Assembly: GCA_031291325.1 (NCBI GenBank)
Contig: JARLJG010000006.1
Location: 1 to 62,775 of the forward strand
DNA: 62,775 nucleotides
Source: Burkholderiaceae bacterium
GTDB lineage: Bacteria; Pseudomonadota; Gammaproteobacteria; Burkholderiales; Burkholderiaceae_D
Direction: 5' to 3'
Shown: one piece after another, positions 27,408-36,768 of the stretch
Numbering within the stretch: the stretch's first letter is position 1
Layout of the letters: each line of letters opens with the position of its first letter
Position numbers and translations under genes: made by a program
The notes under the pieces: generated by a model
The model's input: the letters and a program-made list of their open reading frames with translations, nothing else
Databases searched by the model: none
Told to the model about the DNA's origin: nothing

Positions 27408-28916
27408 TCATTGGTCCAGCCCCTTGTCGGGGCGTCGAAAGAGATTGGAAAACCAATCGGAGAGACTCTCCTCCGAGTGTTCCTCGTCGCCCTGGGCGTC
27501 GATGGCATTGCGGGCAAGCAAATCTCGCGCCGCCAGCTCGCGGTTCAAGCCAGCGGCGAACCCCGGCGTTGACGCGACCAATCGCATCAACTCCTCTTTC
27601 TCCAGCCGATACACGACGGCTGTGGTCAATGCCGACACCCTTGCTGTTGTCGCCCGCTCGTCCAATAATCCGCCAGCGCCGAAATGATCGGCGGTACTCA
27701 GGCGCGTAATCTCGATCTCGCGCCCGCCAACTTCGCGCGCATAGGACAAGACACCGTACCCCACCACGTACATGGCTTTCGATGGAACATTGCGTTCGAT
27801 TACGATCGCGCCGGGTTCGAAGGTCTCGCGCACCATCGACGCGGCAATTGCCGCGCGCTCCGACAGTGGCAATCGCGAGAAGACGGGAGTGAAGGCGACC
27901 AGGCGCTCGACTTCTCCCGCGACGGCGGGGGCGTTCGCCGTGGCATCTTGATTCAGGGCCGTCGTCACCGACCCCAAGCCGATTCCCGCCGCGCCCAGGC
28001 AACGGAATATCTTTTCGTACACCTGGTTTTGCGCATGTTGACTTTCATCGATTCCGGGAGTGAAGAATGTGACTTGTGCGGTGATCGCTTCCCGGCTCAT
28101 TGCCTTGATAACGATTACCGGCGACGGAGTCGACAGGACCGTGGTGCATCCGTGAATCGCATCCGCGAGAAGTCGCCTTGCGAGCATCGGAAAGGTGTTC
28201 GGCGCAAGCAGAATGTCGATGGTCGTGCCGTGGACGCGCGAGGGAAAGCTGGCATTGATGATCCTCGATTTCGCCACCACGCTATTGGGCACGATGACGA
28301 CGTCTTGATTTCTGGTCAGCATGTGCGTGGCACGCCAATTCATTTCGAGAACCTGGCCTTCCACGCCGTTGTCGAGAACTATCCAGTTGCCTTCCCGGTA
28401 CGGTTTGCCCAAGTTCAATACAATTCCGTAAAAAACATCGCTCAGCGAGCTTTGCAGCGCCAGCCCCAGTACCACGGCGACTGCGCCCGACGTGACCAAT
28501 ATGCCCTGTACCGGAATATTGAGGACAAACGTGATCAAGCCGACAAACGCAAAAACGTATATTCCCGCCACCGATAAATCCGCGAAGAACCTGTGCCCGG
28601 CAAGCTGAGATCGGCGCAACGAAAGTTCGCGCACTGCGTTGGAGCCGATTGACGCAGCCCAAAACCACCAGACCGCCCTCAGGCCATCGCCAAGAATTCG
28701 TCCAAGAGCGTCGGCCGGAGGCACTGCGGCGAGATAGGGAACTAGATGCGCTTGGAACAGAAAATAAGTGAATGCCAGGAAAAGCGGAACGCGAGTGACG
28801 AGCCGGGCGATCAGCGCCCGATTGCCGCTCCATCTGGATGCAAACACCCCAGCGACGAGGATCGCAAGAGCCAGAAGTTCGGGGCGATCGGAAAGAACGT
28901 TGCCGAAAAAGACCAT
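27408..28916 (-). CDS. MscS-family channel with cyclic-nucleotide-binding domain
   Basis: 502 residues from ATG 28916, which follows an excellent GAGAGGAG site. Four membrane helices occupy about 10-160. The MscS core includes the pore helix and beta domain (TSGAVAVVLGLALQSSLSDVFYGIVLNLGKPYREGNWIV and TRNQDVVIVPNSVVAKS). Residues about 355-475 form a cyclic-nucleotide-binding domain (FSRLPLSERAAIAASM, FEPGAIVIERNVPSKAMYVVGYGVLSY, DHFGAGGLL). This is the bCNG branch of the MscS superfamily, in which the nucleotide, not membrane tension, is thought to gate the pore. It is upstream of, and codirectional with, the N-ATPase operon. Confidence 0.88.
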   Translation of the reverse strand: MVFFGNVLSDRPELLALAILVAGVFASRWSGNRALIARLVTRVPLFLAFTYFLFQAHLVPYLAAVPPADALGRILGDGLRAVWWFWAASIGSNAVRELSLRRSQLAGHRFFADLSVAGIYVFAFVGLITFVLNIPVQGILVTSGAVAVVLGLALQSSLSDVFYGIVLNLGKPYREGNWIVLDNGVEGQVLEMNWRATHMLTRNQDVVIVPNSVVAKSRIINASFPSRVHGTTIDILLAPNTFPMLARRLLADAIHGCTTVLSTPSPVIVIKAMSREAITAQVTFFTPGIDESQHAQNQVYEKIFRCLGAAGIGLGSVTTALNQDATANAPAVAGEVERLVAFTPVFSRLPLSERAAIAASMVRETFEPGAIVIERNVPSKAMYVVGYGVLSYAREVGGREIEITRLSTADHFGAGGLLDERATTARVSALTTAVVYRLEKEELMRLVASTPGFAAGLNRELAARDLLARNAIDAQGDEEHSEESLSDWFSNLFRRPDKGLDQ

Positions 28917-29233
28917 GTCTCCTCTCAAGATAAGCGAAATCGGAATCGGGAAGGTCAATGGCAAGTACCGAGCCACCGCAGGATTTCGCGCGCATTTTTG
29001 CGCCGGCTGCCCCATTCATCCTGACCGCAATATACCAGACTTGCCCCGGTCGGAGGCAAACCTTCGGGGTCCGTGCCGGGTGACCGAGCACCGCATCGAC
29101 GATCGGATGCTCGGGCACGCCTGTCGGGGTATTTGTCTCGCAATGCGAGAGGAGGATTTAATTAAAAAAACTCGCTTCGGGTTGCGCCGCAATTTGAATC
29201 GTCGGGCTATTCAAAAAGCATAGTCGCCCGCAA
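28917..29233. other. Intergenic stretch with no supported gene
   Basis: 317 bases between the channel gene and the oxidoreductase. It holds an imperfect palindrome around 29083-29109 (GAGCACCGCATCG / CGATCGGATGCTC) and a small CTCGC-AAT-GCGAG hairpin near 29137 followed by A/T-rich sequence. On the minus strand it must contain the channel gene's promoter. No open frame has a believable start. Confidence 0.5.
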
Positions 29234-30088
29234 TCAAGGCCGTGCCACCGCATCGATGCCAAGTACGCTGGCATCTTCAGCGCCGTGCCCTGCGGATATA
29301 AGGTGATCCATTCTGGCGGCAATCGCCGGCAGCGTTGCCATCGGACGATTGCCCGAAGTCTCCAACATCAGCCGCACATCTTTGCGCGCCATCGCCAGTT
29401 CGAAGCTGGGCCTGAAGTTGCCTTTAGCCATGTTGAGCCCGCGCCCGCCGACCATCGCATTCAAGTCCAGCAGGCCGAGCAACTTGATGGCATCTTCGCC
29501 ATCGATGTTGCTTGCCTGCGCCAGGGTCAGGACATCCGCCATGACAGCAGAGAGGCCAATAATCATGGCGTTGCCCAGCAATTTGTTGGCGGCGGCAAGG
29601 TCAGTGCGCTCACCCATATAGATCAGGCGCCCAGTCATCTTGGCGAGATCCACTTTGACCGATTCGAACAGCGCGGCTGGGCCTGCAACCATCATCGAGC
29701 CTTGCGCGCTGCGAGCGGCCGGCGGCCCCATGAAGACCGGGCAGTGCAGATACTTTAGTCCGTCCGCATGCAGGCGGGCGGCCCGCTCTGCGGTAAGTGC
29801 CGGCAAAGTGGTGGTGTGATCAATCAGGATCGCGTCGGGCGCCAAGGCGTGGCGTGCCTGGGCAATCACCTCGTCGACGACCGCATCGTCTTTCAACACC
29901 AGATGCACGCGCGACACCCCTTGAACGGCGTCGGCAGGCGTTGCCGCAGCTTTGACGCCAAATTGCGTCAGGGCGTGAACTTTGTCGGCAGAGCGATTCC
30001 ATGCGGTGACCGAATCCCCGCGTTTTGCCGCAACTTCAGCGAATGCCGCGCCGAGCAATCCGGTCCCGAGAAAGGCGATTTTTGTCAT
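29234..30088 (-). CDS. NAD(P)-dependent dehydrogenase, 3-hydroxyisobutyrate dehydrogenase family
   Basis: 284 residues. The N-terminal Rossmann domain begins KIAFLGTGLLGAAFAEVAAKRG (GxGxxGxxxA) and includes the family box CPVFMGPPAARSAQGSMMVAG. The all-helical C-terminal domain has the catalytic lysine in AAANKLLGNAMIIGLSAVMADVL. The family reduces or oxidises beta-hydroxyacids, and some members reduce glyoxylate or succinic semialdehyde. The substrate cannot be read from the sequence. Single-gene unit. Confidence 0.85.
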   Translation of the reverse strand: MTKIAFLGTGLLGAAFAEVAAKRGDSVTAWNRSADKVHALTQFGVKAAATPADAVQGVSRVHLVLKDDAVVDEVIAQARHALAPDAILIDHTTTLPALTAERAARLHADGLKYLHCPVFMGPPAARSAQGSMMVAGPAALFESVKVDLAKMTGRLIYMGERTDLAAANKLLGNAMIIGLSAVMADVLTLAQASNIDGEDAIKLLGLLDLNAMVGGRGLNMAKGNFRPSFELAMARKDVRLMLETSGNRPMATLPAIAARMDHLISAGHGAEDASVLGIDAVARP

Positions 30089-30330
30089 AGTTCCATCCTA
30101 TTGAAATCAATTTCAAACAGTGAATGTTGGAGTGGTGTCGTGAAGCAATTCGACCGAGTGTCGATGATTCTCAGTATATCCCGCTAATTCATTGCCCGCA
30201 GCGACCCACTCAGGGTGAAATTTTTTTGCGGGGACGAACAGGAATTTTTCGCAAATCAGATTGATTGCGATTGATGGCGATGGGCGCAGAGCGCAACCCC
30301 GGCGTAACCCAGTGAAAAACGATGGACGAG

Positions 30331-30357
30331 AAAAAGGGGTTACATTGCTGTAACCCC
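30331..30357 (-). terminator. Rho-independent terminator of the tRNA-Lys gene
   Basis: On the minus strand, a 9-bp stem (GGGGTTACA paired with TGTAACCCC) with a 4-base loop is followed by TTTTT. It lies 12 bases after the tRNA 3' end. Confidence 0.85.
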
Positions 30358-30368
30358 CTTGTATTCAT

Positions 30369-30444
30369 TGGTAGGCCGTGTAGGGGTCGAACCTACGACC
30401 AACGGATTAAGAGTCCGCTGCTCTACCAACTGAGCTAACGACCC
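30369..30444 (-). tRNA. tRNA-Lys (anticodon CUU)
   Basis: 76 bases including an encoded CCA end. All arms can be drawn: acceptor GGGTCGT with ACGGCCT (one G-T at the end, one T-G inside), D arm AGCTCAGTTGGTAGAGC, anticodon stem GCGGA/TCCGT with loop CTCTTAA giving CTT, and the T arm with GGTTCGACCCC. It reads AAG codons. No integrase or repeated 3' end is nearby, so it is not an occupied attachment site. Confidence 0.95.
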
Positions 30445-30505
30445 AACGAGGGTGAGATTATAATACGATTTTCCAGATTATTTCAAGCCCGTCTGCGAAT
30501 CTTTT

Positions 30506-32290
30506 TTAGTGGGTCAGGGCGGCGGTCACTTTCAGGATCTCGTCGACGGTCGTCGTGCCTTCAATAACCTTGAATGCGCCGGCCACGCGCAGCGGTCGCA
30601 AGCCATCCTGCATGGCCTGTTGTTTCAACGCTTGCAAGTTGGTTTCCTGTTTGATCATCTTGGAAAATTTTTGCGTCACCGTCAGTAGTTCATAAAGGCC
30701 GGTGCGGCCCCGAAAGCCGGTTTCGCGGCATTCAGGGCAGCCGACCGGGCGGTAGATGATCGCCGGTTTCGGGATTTCTTGCCCTTCCGTCAGATTGGCC
30801 CAAACGTCGTCTTCGATGTCGCCGCCGACCGCCTTGCATGCGGGACAAAGCGTGCGCACCAGCCGTTGCGCCATGATGCCGATCAGGGTCGCTTCGAGCA
30901 GGTAATACGGCGCACCCAGGTCCAGCAAGCGCATCACCGCCGACGGCGCGTCGTTGGTGTGCAACGTCGACAGCACCAGGTGGCCGGTCAAGGCCGCCTG
31001 GATCGCCATTTCCGCCGTTTCCAGGTCGCGGATTTCGCCGACCATGATGATGTCCGGGTCTTGCCGCATCAGCGCCCGCACGCCTTCGGCGAAGGAGAGG
31101 TCGAGTCCGTGCTGCACCTGCATCTGGTTGAACGAGGCTTCCACCATTTCGATCGGGTCTTCGACGGTGCAGACATTGACTTCCGTCGTCGCCAACGCCT
31201 TCAAGGTGGTGTACAAGGTGGTGGTCTTGCCGGAGCCGGTTGGGCCGGTCACCAGGATGATGCCGTGCGGCCTGGAGGTCAGGTCGTCCCAGCGGAGCGC
31301 GTCGTCGACAGGAAAGCCAAGCTCGGGCAGCGTCTTGACCACGACTTCGGGGTCGAAAATACGCATCACCATTTTTTCGCCGAAGGCGGTGGGCAGGGTC
31401 GACAAGCGCAGCTCGATTTCCTGGCCGCCCGGCGTGCGGGTCTTGATGCGGCCATCCTGCGGCCTGCGCTTTTCGATCACGTCCATGCGGCCCAGTAGTT
31501 TGATGCGGGCGGTCATGGCGATCATGACGGCGGCGGGCACCTGGTACACCTGATGCAGGATGCCGTCGATGCGGAAGCGGATTACGCTGTGATCGCGTTT
31601 GGGCTCCAGGTGGATGTCCGATGCGCGTTGATCGAATGCATATTGCCAGAGCCAGTCGACGATGTTGATGACGTGCTGGTCGTTGGCGTCGACTTGCTTG
31701 TTGGCTGCGCCCATTTCGACCAACTGCTCGAAATTATTCCGCAGCGACAAGTCGGCGTTATTGAGTTTGCGCGCGCCCTTGATCGATTTTGCCAGCGCAA
31801 AGAATTGCGAAGTATACTGGGAAATATCGAGCGGGCTGGCGATGACCAGTTTGATATTGCGGCGCGAGATTTTTGCGATTTCCTCTTCCCATTCGGTGCT
31901 GAACGGGTCGGCGGTGGCCACGGTCAATTCAGTCGCGGTCAAGTCGACCGGCAAGATGCTGAAACGCGACGCGTAGGTGGCCGACATCACGTCGGCTACC
32001 TTGGTGAAATCGATCTTGAGCGGGTCGATCCTGAAGAACGGCAAGTTCACCTTGCCGGCCATCCATTCGGTCAGCCAGTCGAGGGTGATGCTGCGGTGCG
32101 GCGGGAATGCCGATTGCAACTTACATTGCGCGACGGCAACCAGCGGGTGCATCGGCACCGTCGCATTTTTCCAGATGACTTGGGCTTGCGTGTACTGCTT
32201 CTTGGCATTGATTTTATCGACGATGCCGTCGGCGACCAGCCAAGTGAAGATCTGCTGCAGGTCGAGCGCCCTCGGTGCGACTTTGTTCAT
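30506..32290 (-). CDS. GspE/PilB-type secretion ATPase, orphan
   Basis: 594 residues. An N-terminal GspE-N-like domain (about 60-160) is followed by the ATPase core: Walker A GPTGSGKTTTLYTTL, Asp box TVEDPIEMVE, Walker B PDIIMVGEIRDLETAE, His box TGHLVLSTLHTND. The zinc-binding CxxC pairs CPACKAVGG and CPECRETG are present. It would drive type II secretion or type IV pili, but no gsp or pil genes are present in the window. ATG 32290 is taken in preference to a TTG at 32302. The upstream gap to 32420 belongs to its codirectional neighbour. Confidence 0.9.
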   Translation of the reverse strand: MNKVAPRALDLQQIFTWLVADGIVDKINAKKQYTQAQVIWKNATVPMHPLVAVAQCKLQSAFPPHRSITLDWLTEWMAGKVNLPFFRIDPLKIDFTKVADVMSATYASRFSILPVDLTATELTVATADPFSTEWEEEIAKISRRNIKLVIASPLDISQYTSQFFALAKSIKGARKLNNADLSLRNNFEQLVEMGAANKQVDANDQHVINIVDWLWQYAFDQRASDIHLEPKRDHSVIRFRIDGILHQVYQVPAAVMIAMTARIKLLGRMDVIEKRRPQDGRIKTRTPGGQEIELRLSTLPTAFGEKMVMRIFDPEVVVKTLPELGFPVDDALRWDDLTSRPHGIILVTGPTGSGKTTTLYTTLKALATTEVNVCTVEDPIEMVEASFNQMQVQHGLDLSFAEGVRALMRQDPDIIMVGEIRDLETAEMAIQAALTGHLVLSTLHTNDAPSAVMRLLDLGAPYYLLEATLIGIMAQRLVRTLCPACKAVGGDIEDDVWANLTEGQEIPKPAIIYRPVGCPECRETGFRGRTGLYELLTVTQKFSKMIKQETNLQALKQQAMQDGLRPLRVAGAFKVIEGTTTVDEILKVTAALTH

Positions 32291-32419
32291 GACAGTGTTC
32301 AAGGCTATATCTCGTGCTGATAGATACGAAACCTAAGCGTAACAGTTGGCAATCGATTTGGTAAGGACATTATTTGCAAAATCAGGTAAATGCGGCGCGT
32401 TCGTCGGCAGTTGCATCGA

Positions 32420-33250
32420 TCATTTCGGGATTTTCCCCTGTTTCAAACCGTTTACCCACGATTTGGCCGGCAGTTTGGTGCTGTCGGCAATGGCCTGCGC
32501 GCGCACATATAATTCCAGGAAATCGAGTTCATTGCCGCTCTTGAATGCCAGCGCGACCACATTGCCGTCGTGTACTTCCGGCAAGCAAATTACGTGGTCG
32601 AAAGCGAAACGCATGGCTTTCAAGTTCTTCGCGTAGCTGGGATGATCGCCGAACAAGTTGACCGTGATGACCCCGTGCGACTTCAGGCAGGCGGCGCAGG
32701 CAAGATAAAATTCGGGCGTATCGAGCACCGGGCCGCGCGCGGTGGCGTCGTACAAATCGACTTGCAGCGCGTCGATCGTTTCGCAATTTGCCGGGTCGGT
32801 GACGAAATCGAGCGCATCCATTTCCAGCACGGCCAGGCGCTCGTCCTGCGGCGGCAGCTTGAACATGCTTTCGCAAATGGCAATCACCGAAGGATTCAAT
32901 TCCACCGCCGTCACTTGCGCCTGCGCAAACTGGCGGTAGGAGAATTTCGTCAACGCGCCGGTGCCCAGTCCCAATTGCACGATGCGCTGCGGCTGCTCGA
33001 TGAAGAGCATCCACGCCATCATCTGCTGCGCGTATTCGAGTTCGATCCAGTCCGGCTTGCGCAAACGCATCGCCCCTTGCACCCATTCCGTGCCGAAGTG
33101 CAGATAGCGCACGCCGTCCATCTCGGACAAGGTGACTGGCGCGTATTTGGGCTTGCGGCGCGGCTTGGGTTGTTCATCCAAGGGCGGTTTCTTGCCCGGC
33201 CCCGCTTTGCGGTTGGCTTCGGCTTCGATGGATTTGCGTTTGATCAGCAT
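32420..33250 (-). CDS. Spermidine-synthase-like methyltransferase-fold protein
   Basis: 276 residues. After a basic, Lys-rich N-terminus (about 1-35), the core shows a Rossmann nucleotide site IVQLGLGTGALTKF and the acidic strand VTAVELNPSVI. DALQVDLYDATARGP is where spermidine synthases have the catalytic Asp. It lacks the full aminopropyltransferase pattern, so the substrate is uncertain. ATG 33250 follows a GAGA site, and the gene starts 13 bases after the glycosylase stop, so the two form an operon. Confidence 0.75.
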   Translation of the reverse strand: MLIKRKSIEAEANRKAGPGKKPPLDEQPKPRRKPKYAPVTLSEMDGVRYLHFGTEWVQGAMRLRKPDWIELEYAQQMMAWMLFIEQPQRIVQLGLGTGALTKFSYRQFAQAQVTAVELNPSVIAICESMFKLPPQDERLAVLEMDALDFVTDPANCETIDALQVDLYDATARGPVLDTPEFYLACAACLKSHGVITVNLFGDHPSYAKNLKAMRFAFDHVICLPEVHDGNVVALAFKSGNELDFLELYVRAQAIADSTKLPAKSWVNGLKQGKIPK

Positions 33251-33263
33251 ACAGTCTCGTGGT

Positions 33264-33812
33264 TCAGGCGTCGCACGCAACTGCGGTCGGCGCTCCGGTG
33301 GAAATCGATTCAGGGTGCGCCATGATACCGCGCCAAGCCAGCAATTTTTCATCGAACGACAATTGCGCGTTGGCGGGCGACGAAGAGGGCAGCACCAGCG
33401 TGTCGAATCCGGCGGCGGCAAAATCGGCGGCGAATTTGCCGGATGTCTTGCCGTTGAAGCACACCCGTTTCAGCGCCGGGCAGCGATGTTTCAACGGGCT
33501 GAAATCGTTGGCCTGGGCATTGCGAATGGCGCTATCGAGGCTGCCTGCGCGCTCGCAGGCGCCCACCACATCCCATAAACCGACCTTGCGCGCCAGCAGC
33601 CGCTGCAAGCGCGCTGGATACGGCAGAGGCAGCAGCTCCTCGTCCAGGACCGCCGCCAGCAGGCGCCAGAACTGATTGCGCGGATGCGCGTAATATTGTT
33701 GCGCCTGCAGCGATGCCGCGCCGGGAAAGCTGCCTAGTATCAGGATCGCGGTATGCTGGTCGATTACCGGCGCAAAGCATTGCAGCCGGGCGGCATCGAG
33801 TCTGGATTTCAT
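33264..33812 (-). CDS. DNA-deoxyinosine (hypoxanthine) glycosylase, UDG superfamily
   Basis: 182 residues. Motifs of the family-6 UDG group are visible: ILILGSFPG, QYYAHPRNQFWRLLA and LPSSSPANA near the C-terminus. Such enzymes remove deaminated bases, mainly hypoxanthine, from DNA. It is first in a two-gene unit with the spermidine-synthase-like gene and divergent from an SDR gene 112 bases away. Confidence 0.85.
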   Translation of the reverse strand: MKSRLDAARLQCFAPVIDQHTAILILGSFPGAASLQAQQYYAHPRNQFWRLLAAVLDEELLPLPYPARLQRLLARKVGLWDVVGACERAGSLDSAIRNAQANDFSPLKHRCPALKRVCFNGKTSGKFAADFAAAGFDTLVLPSSSPANAQLSFDEKLLAWRGIMAHPESISTGAPTAVACDA

Positions 33813-33924
33813 AAGCAGGGATTATAGCGAAAGCGCGCGTCGCGCTGGTTTTGCATTGCCGGCAGCGGCGCAAGCCGCGATAATTGACCGATCTAGCGGC
33901 ACAAACGATGGAGAATTAAACTGC

Positions 33925-34674
33925 ATGAAACATAAAGTGATGGTAGTGACAGGCGGCAGCCGAGGCATCGGCGCCGCCACCGCATATATGGCGGCAGCGC
34001 GCGGGTATGCGGTGTGCGTCGCTTACCGCAGCCAAAAGGAAGCGGCGGAGTCGGTGGTCAACGCCATCCTCTCAGCGGGCGGCAGGGCCATTGCGCTGCC
34101 GACGGATGTGGCGTCGGAACGGGACGTGGCGGAACTATTCACGACAGTCGACCGGGAATTGGGGCCGCTTACCGCGCTGGTCAACAATGCCGGCATGCTG
34201 GAGCAGCAAATGCGGGTCGAGCAGATGGATGCGGCGCGCTTGACCAGGATTTTTGCGACCAATGTGGTCGGCAGTTTTATCTGCGCGCGCGAGGCGATAC
34301 GGCGCATGTCTACCAAGAACGGCGGCAGCGGCGGCGCCATCGTGAATGTCTCGTCGGCGGCGTCGCGCCTGGGGTCGCCCGGCGAATATGTCGATTACGC
34401 CGCGTCCAAGGGCGCCATCGATACCTTCACGCTCGGTCTGGCAAAGGAAGTGGCGACCGAAGGCATCCGCGTCAACGCGGTGCGCCCCGGCATCATTCAT
34501 ACCGAAATCCACGCCAGCGGTGGCGAACCGGACCGCATCGAGCGCGTCAAGCATGCGATCCCGATGCAGCGCGGCGGCCAGCCGGAGGAGGTTGCCAGCG
34601 CGATCATGTGGCTGTTGTCGGACGAGGCGTCGTATATAACCGGCACGCTGCTTGACGTGACCGGGGGTAGATAA
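33925..34674 (+). CDS. Short-chain dehydrogenase/reductase
   Basis: 249 residues, classical SDR. The cofactor site is VVTGGSRGIGAA, NNAG is present (LVNNAGML), the catalytic Ser lies in VNVSSAAS, and the YxxxK pair in YVDYAASKGAIDTF. The R at the end of beta-strand 2 (VAYRSQKEA) suggests NADP(H). The substrate is unknown; many relatives are annotated as glucose-1-dehydrogenase-like or sugar oxidoreductases. ATG 33925 has GGAG 11 bases upstream. Confidence 0.85.
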   Translation: MKHKVMVVTGGSRGIGAATAYMAAARGYAVCVAYRSQKEAAESVVNAILSAGGRAIALPTDVASERDVAELFTTVDRELGPLTALVNNAGMLEQQMRVEQMDAARLTRIFATNVVGSFICAREAIRRMSTKNGGSGGAIVNVSSAASRLGSPGEYVDYAASKGAIDTFTLGLAKEVATEGIRVNAVRPGIIHTEIHASGGEPDRIERVKHAIPMQRGGQPEEVASAIMWLLSDEASYITGTLLDVTGGR

Positions 34675-34683
34675 AAGAAACCT

Positions 34684-34713
34684 GCTGCAAGCAGGCGTGT
34701 GCCCGCTTGCAGC
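34684..34713 (-). terminator. Terminator between the SDR gene and htpG
   Basis: A 9-bp stem (GCTGCAAGC paired with GCTTGCAGC), extended by 3 bp after one mismatch, with a 4-base GTGT loop. On the minus strand it is followed by a T-rich run (TTTCTTTT), so it mainly serves htpG; it may also end SDR transcripts. Confidence 0.75.
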
Positions 34714-34725
34714 GTTTGCGGGAAG

Positions 34726-36639
34726 CTACTTCCCGGTCATGCCCAGCAACATTGCATTCAAGCGTTTGACGAATCCAGCCGGATCGGCCAAGGAGCCGCC
34801 TTCGGCCAGCAGCGCCTGATCGAACAGGATGTTGGCCCAATCGTCGAATTTCGCTTCTTCGTATTTCAGGCGTTGCACCAGCGGATGATCTGGGTTGATT
34901 TCCAGGATCGGTTTCGATTCCGGCGCGTTTTGCCCTGCTGCCTTCAACATGCGCATCAGGTTGCCGGACATTTCGTGCTCGTCGGCGACCAGGCAGGCGG
35001 GCGAATCGGTGAGGCGGAAGGTGACGCGCACTTCCTTGGCCTTTTCGCTCAGGGCGGTCTTCATCTTTTCGACCAGTTCCTTGTAGCTGGCTTCGGTTTC
35101 TTCATGCACCTTCTTTTCGGCTTCGTCTTCCAGCTTGCCGAGATCGAGGTCGCCCTTGGCAACCGAGACCAGTTCCTTGCCGTCGAATTCGGTCAGGAAG
35201 GACAGCATCCATTCGTCCACGCGGTCGGTCAGCAGCAACACTTCGACGCCCTTCTTGCGGAAGATTTCAAGGTGCGGGCTGTTCTTGGCGGCGGCGTAGG
35301 ATTCGCCGGTCGCGTAGTAAATCTTGTCCTGGCCTTCCTTCATGCGGCTCACATAATCGGCGAACGAGGTGGTTTGGCCGTCGTTGTCGTTGTGGGTCGA
35401 GGCGAAGCGGATCAGCTTGGCGATGCGGTCCTTGTTGGTCGCATCTTCGCCGATGCCTTCCTTCAAGACCTGGCCGAATTCCTTCCAGAAGCCGGCGTAT
35501 TTGTCTTTCTTTTCCTGTTCGTCGGCGTCCGCCAATTCTTCCAGCATCGACAACACGCGCTTGGTCGAACCTTCGCGGATGACCTTGACATCGCGCGACT
35601 CTTGCAGGATTTCGCGCGACACGTTCAGCGGCAAGTCGGCGCTGTCGATCACGCCCTTGACGAAGCGCAGGTAGACCGGCATCAGTTGCTCGGCGTCGTC
35701 CATGATGAAGACGCGCTTGACGTATAGCTTGATGCCGCCGCGCTTGTTGCGGTCCCACAGGTCGAACGGCGCATGGGTCGGGATGTACAACAGTTGCGTG
35801 TATTCGCTGCGGCCTTCGACGCGGTTATGCGTGTAGGTCAGCGGTTCCTGGAAGTCGTGCGACACGTGCTTGTAGAATTCAGAGTATTGCTCGGGCGTGA
35901 TGTCGGACTTGCTGCGCGACCACAAAGCGCTGGCCTGATTGATGGTTTCCAGTTCATCCTTGACGACGGTCGCCTTCTTTTCTTCGTCCCATTCTTCCTT
36001 CTTCATCAAGATCGGCAGCGAGATGTGGTCGGAATATTTGCGGATCACCGACTTCAATTTCCACGAAGACAGGAAGTCGTCTTCGTCTGCGCGCAGATGC
36101 AGCGTGATATCGGTGCCGCGCGCGGGCTTGTCGATGGTTTCGACGCTGAAGTCGCCTTCGCCGCCCGATTCCCAGCGCACGCCTTCAGCGGCGGTGGCGC
36201 CGGCACGGCGGGTTTCGACCGTGATCTTGTCGGCGACGATGAAGGCCGAATAAAAGCCGACGCCGAACTGGCCGATCAGCGCTGCATCCTTTTGCTGGTC
36301 GCCGGACAGTTTGGAGAAGAATTCCTTGGTGCCGGACTTGGCAATCGTGCCCAGGTGTTCGATCGCTTCTTCGCGGCTCATGCCGATGCCGTTGTCCGAG
36401 ATCGTGATGGTGCGCGCATCCTTGTCGAAACCGACGGTGATCTTGATCTCCGGGTCGTTTTCAAAAAGTGCGCCATTATTGATCGCTTCAAAGCGCAATT
36501 TATCGGCGGCGTCGGATGCGTTGGAGATCAATTCGCGCAAGAAGATTTCCTTGTTGGAATACAAGGAATGAATCATCAATTGCAGCAGTTGCTTAACCTC
36601 TGCCTGGAAACCAAGGGTCTGTTTTTCGGATGCGGCCAT
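34726..36639 (-). CDS. htpG: Molecular chaperone HtpG (Hsp90)
   Basis: 637 residues, the usual HtpG length. The N-terminal ATP-binding domain has [29 protein letters not shown] and [11 protein letters not shown]; the middle domain has [14 protein letters not shown] and RGVIDS-type sequence ([19 protein letters not shown]). ATG 36639 ([11 protein letters not shown]) has GAGG upstream. A TTG 18 bases earlier is less likely. I did not find a convincing heat-shock promoter in 36640-36768. Confidence 0.96.
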   Translation of the reverse strand: MAASEKQTLGFQAEVKQLLQLMIHSLYSNKEIFLRELISNASDAADKLRFEAINNGALFENDPEIKITVGFDKDARTITISDNGIGMSREEAIEHLGTIAKSGTKEFFSKLSGDQQKDAALIGQFGVGFYSAFIVADKITVETRRAGATAAEGVRWESGGEGDFSVETIDKPARGTDITLHLRADEDDFLSSWKLKSVIRKYSDHISLPILMKKEEWDEEKKATVVKDELETINQASALWSRSKSDITPEQYSEFYKHVSHDFQEPLTYTHNRVEGRSEYTQLLYIPTHAPFDLWDRNKRGGIKLYVKRVFIMDDAEQLMPVYLRFVKGVIDSADLPLNVSREILQESRDVKVIREGSTKRVLSMLEELADADEQEKKDKYAGFWKEFGQVLKEGIGEDATNKDRIAKLIRFASTHNDNDGQTTSFADYVSRMKEGQDKIYYATGESYAAAKNSPHLEIFRKKGVEVLLLTDRVDEWMLSFLTEFDGKELVSVAKGDLDLGKLEDEAEKKVHEETEASYKELVEKMKTALSEKAKEVRVTFRLTDSPACLVADEHEMSGNLMRMLKAAGQNAPESKPILEINPDHPLVQRLKYEEAKFDDWANILFDQALLAEGGSLADPAGFVKRLNAMLLGMTGK

Positions 36640-36768
36640 TTTTACCTCAAAAGTCAATAAAAGTTGTCTGTTAAATAATTTTTACGTGCTGTGCCCAGCG
36701 TCAACGCAATGTTAGCGGGGCAATGATAGGTCAAACCATAGCGCAAGTGGGGGTCAATCGGCGCAATT

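Noticed and set aside
30369-30444. tRNA-Lys as an integration site for an island
   Set aside because: No integrase, no second copy of the tRNA 3' end and no change of gene content at the site.
36640-36768. Heat-shock sigma-32 promoter for htpG
   Set aside because: No CTTGAAA / CCCCAT pair with proper spacing could be found; a TTGACC with TAACAT has too short a spacer.
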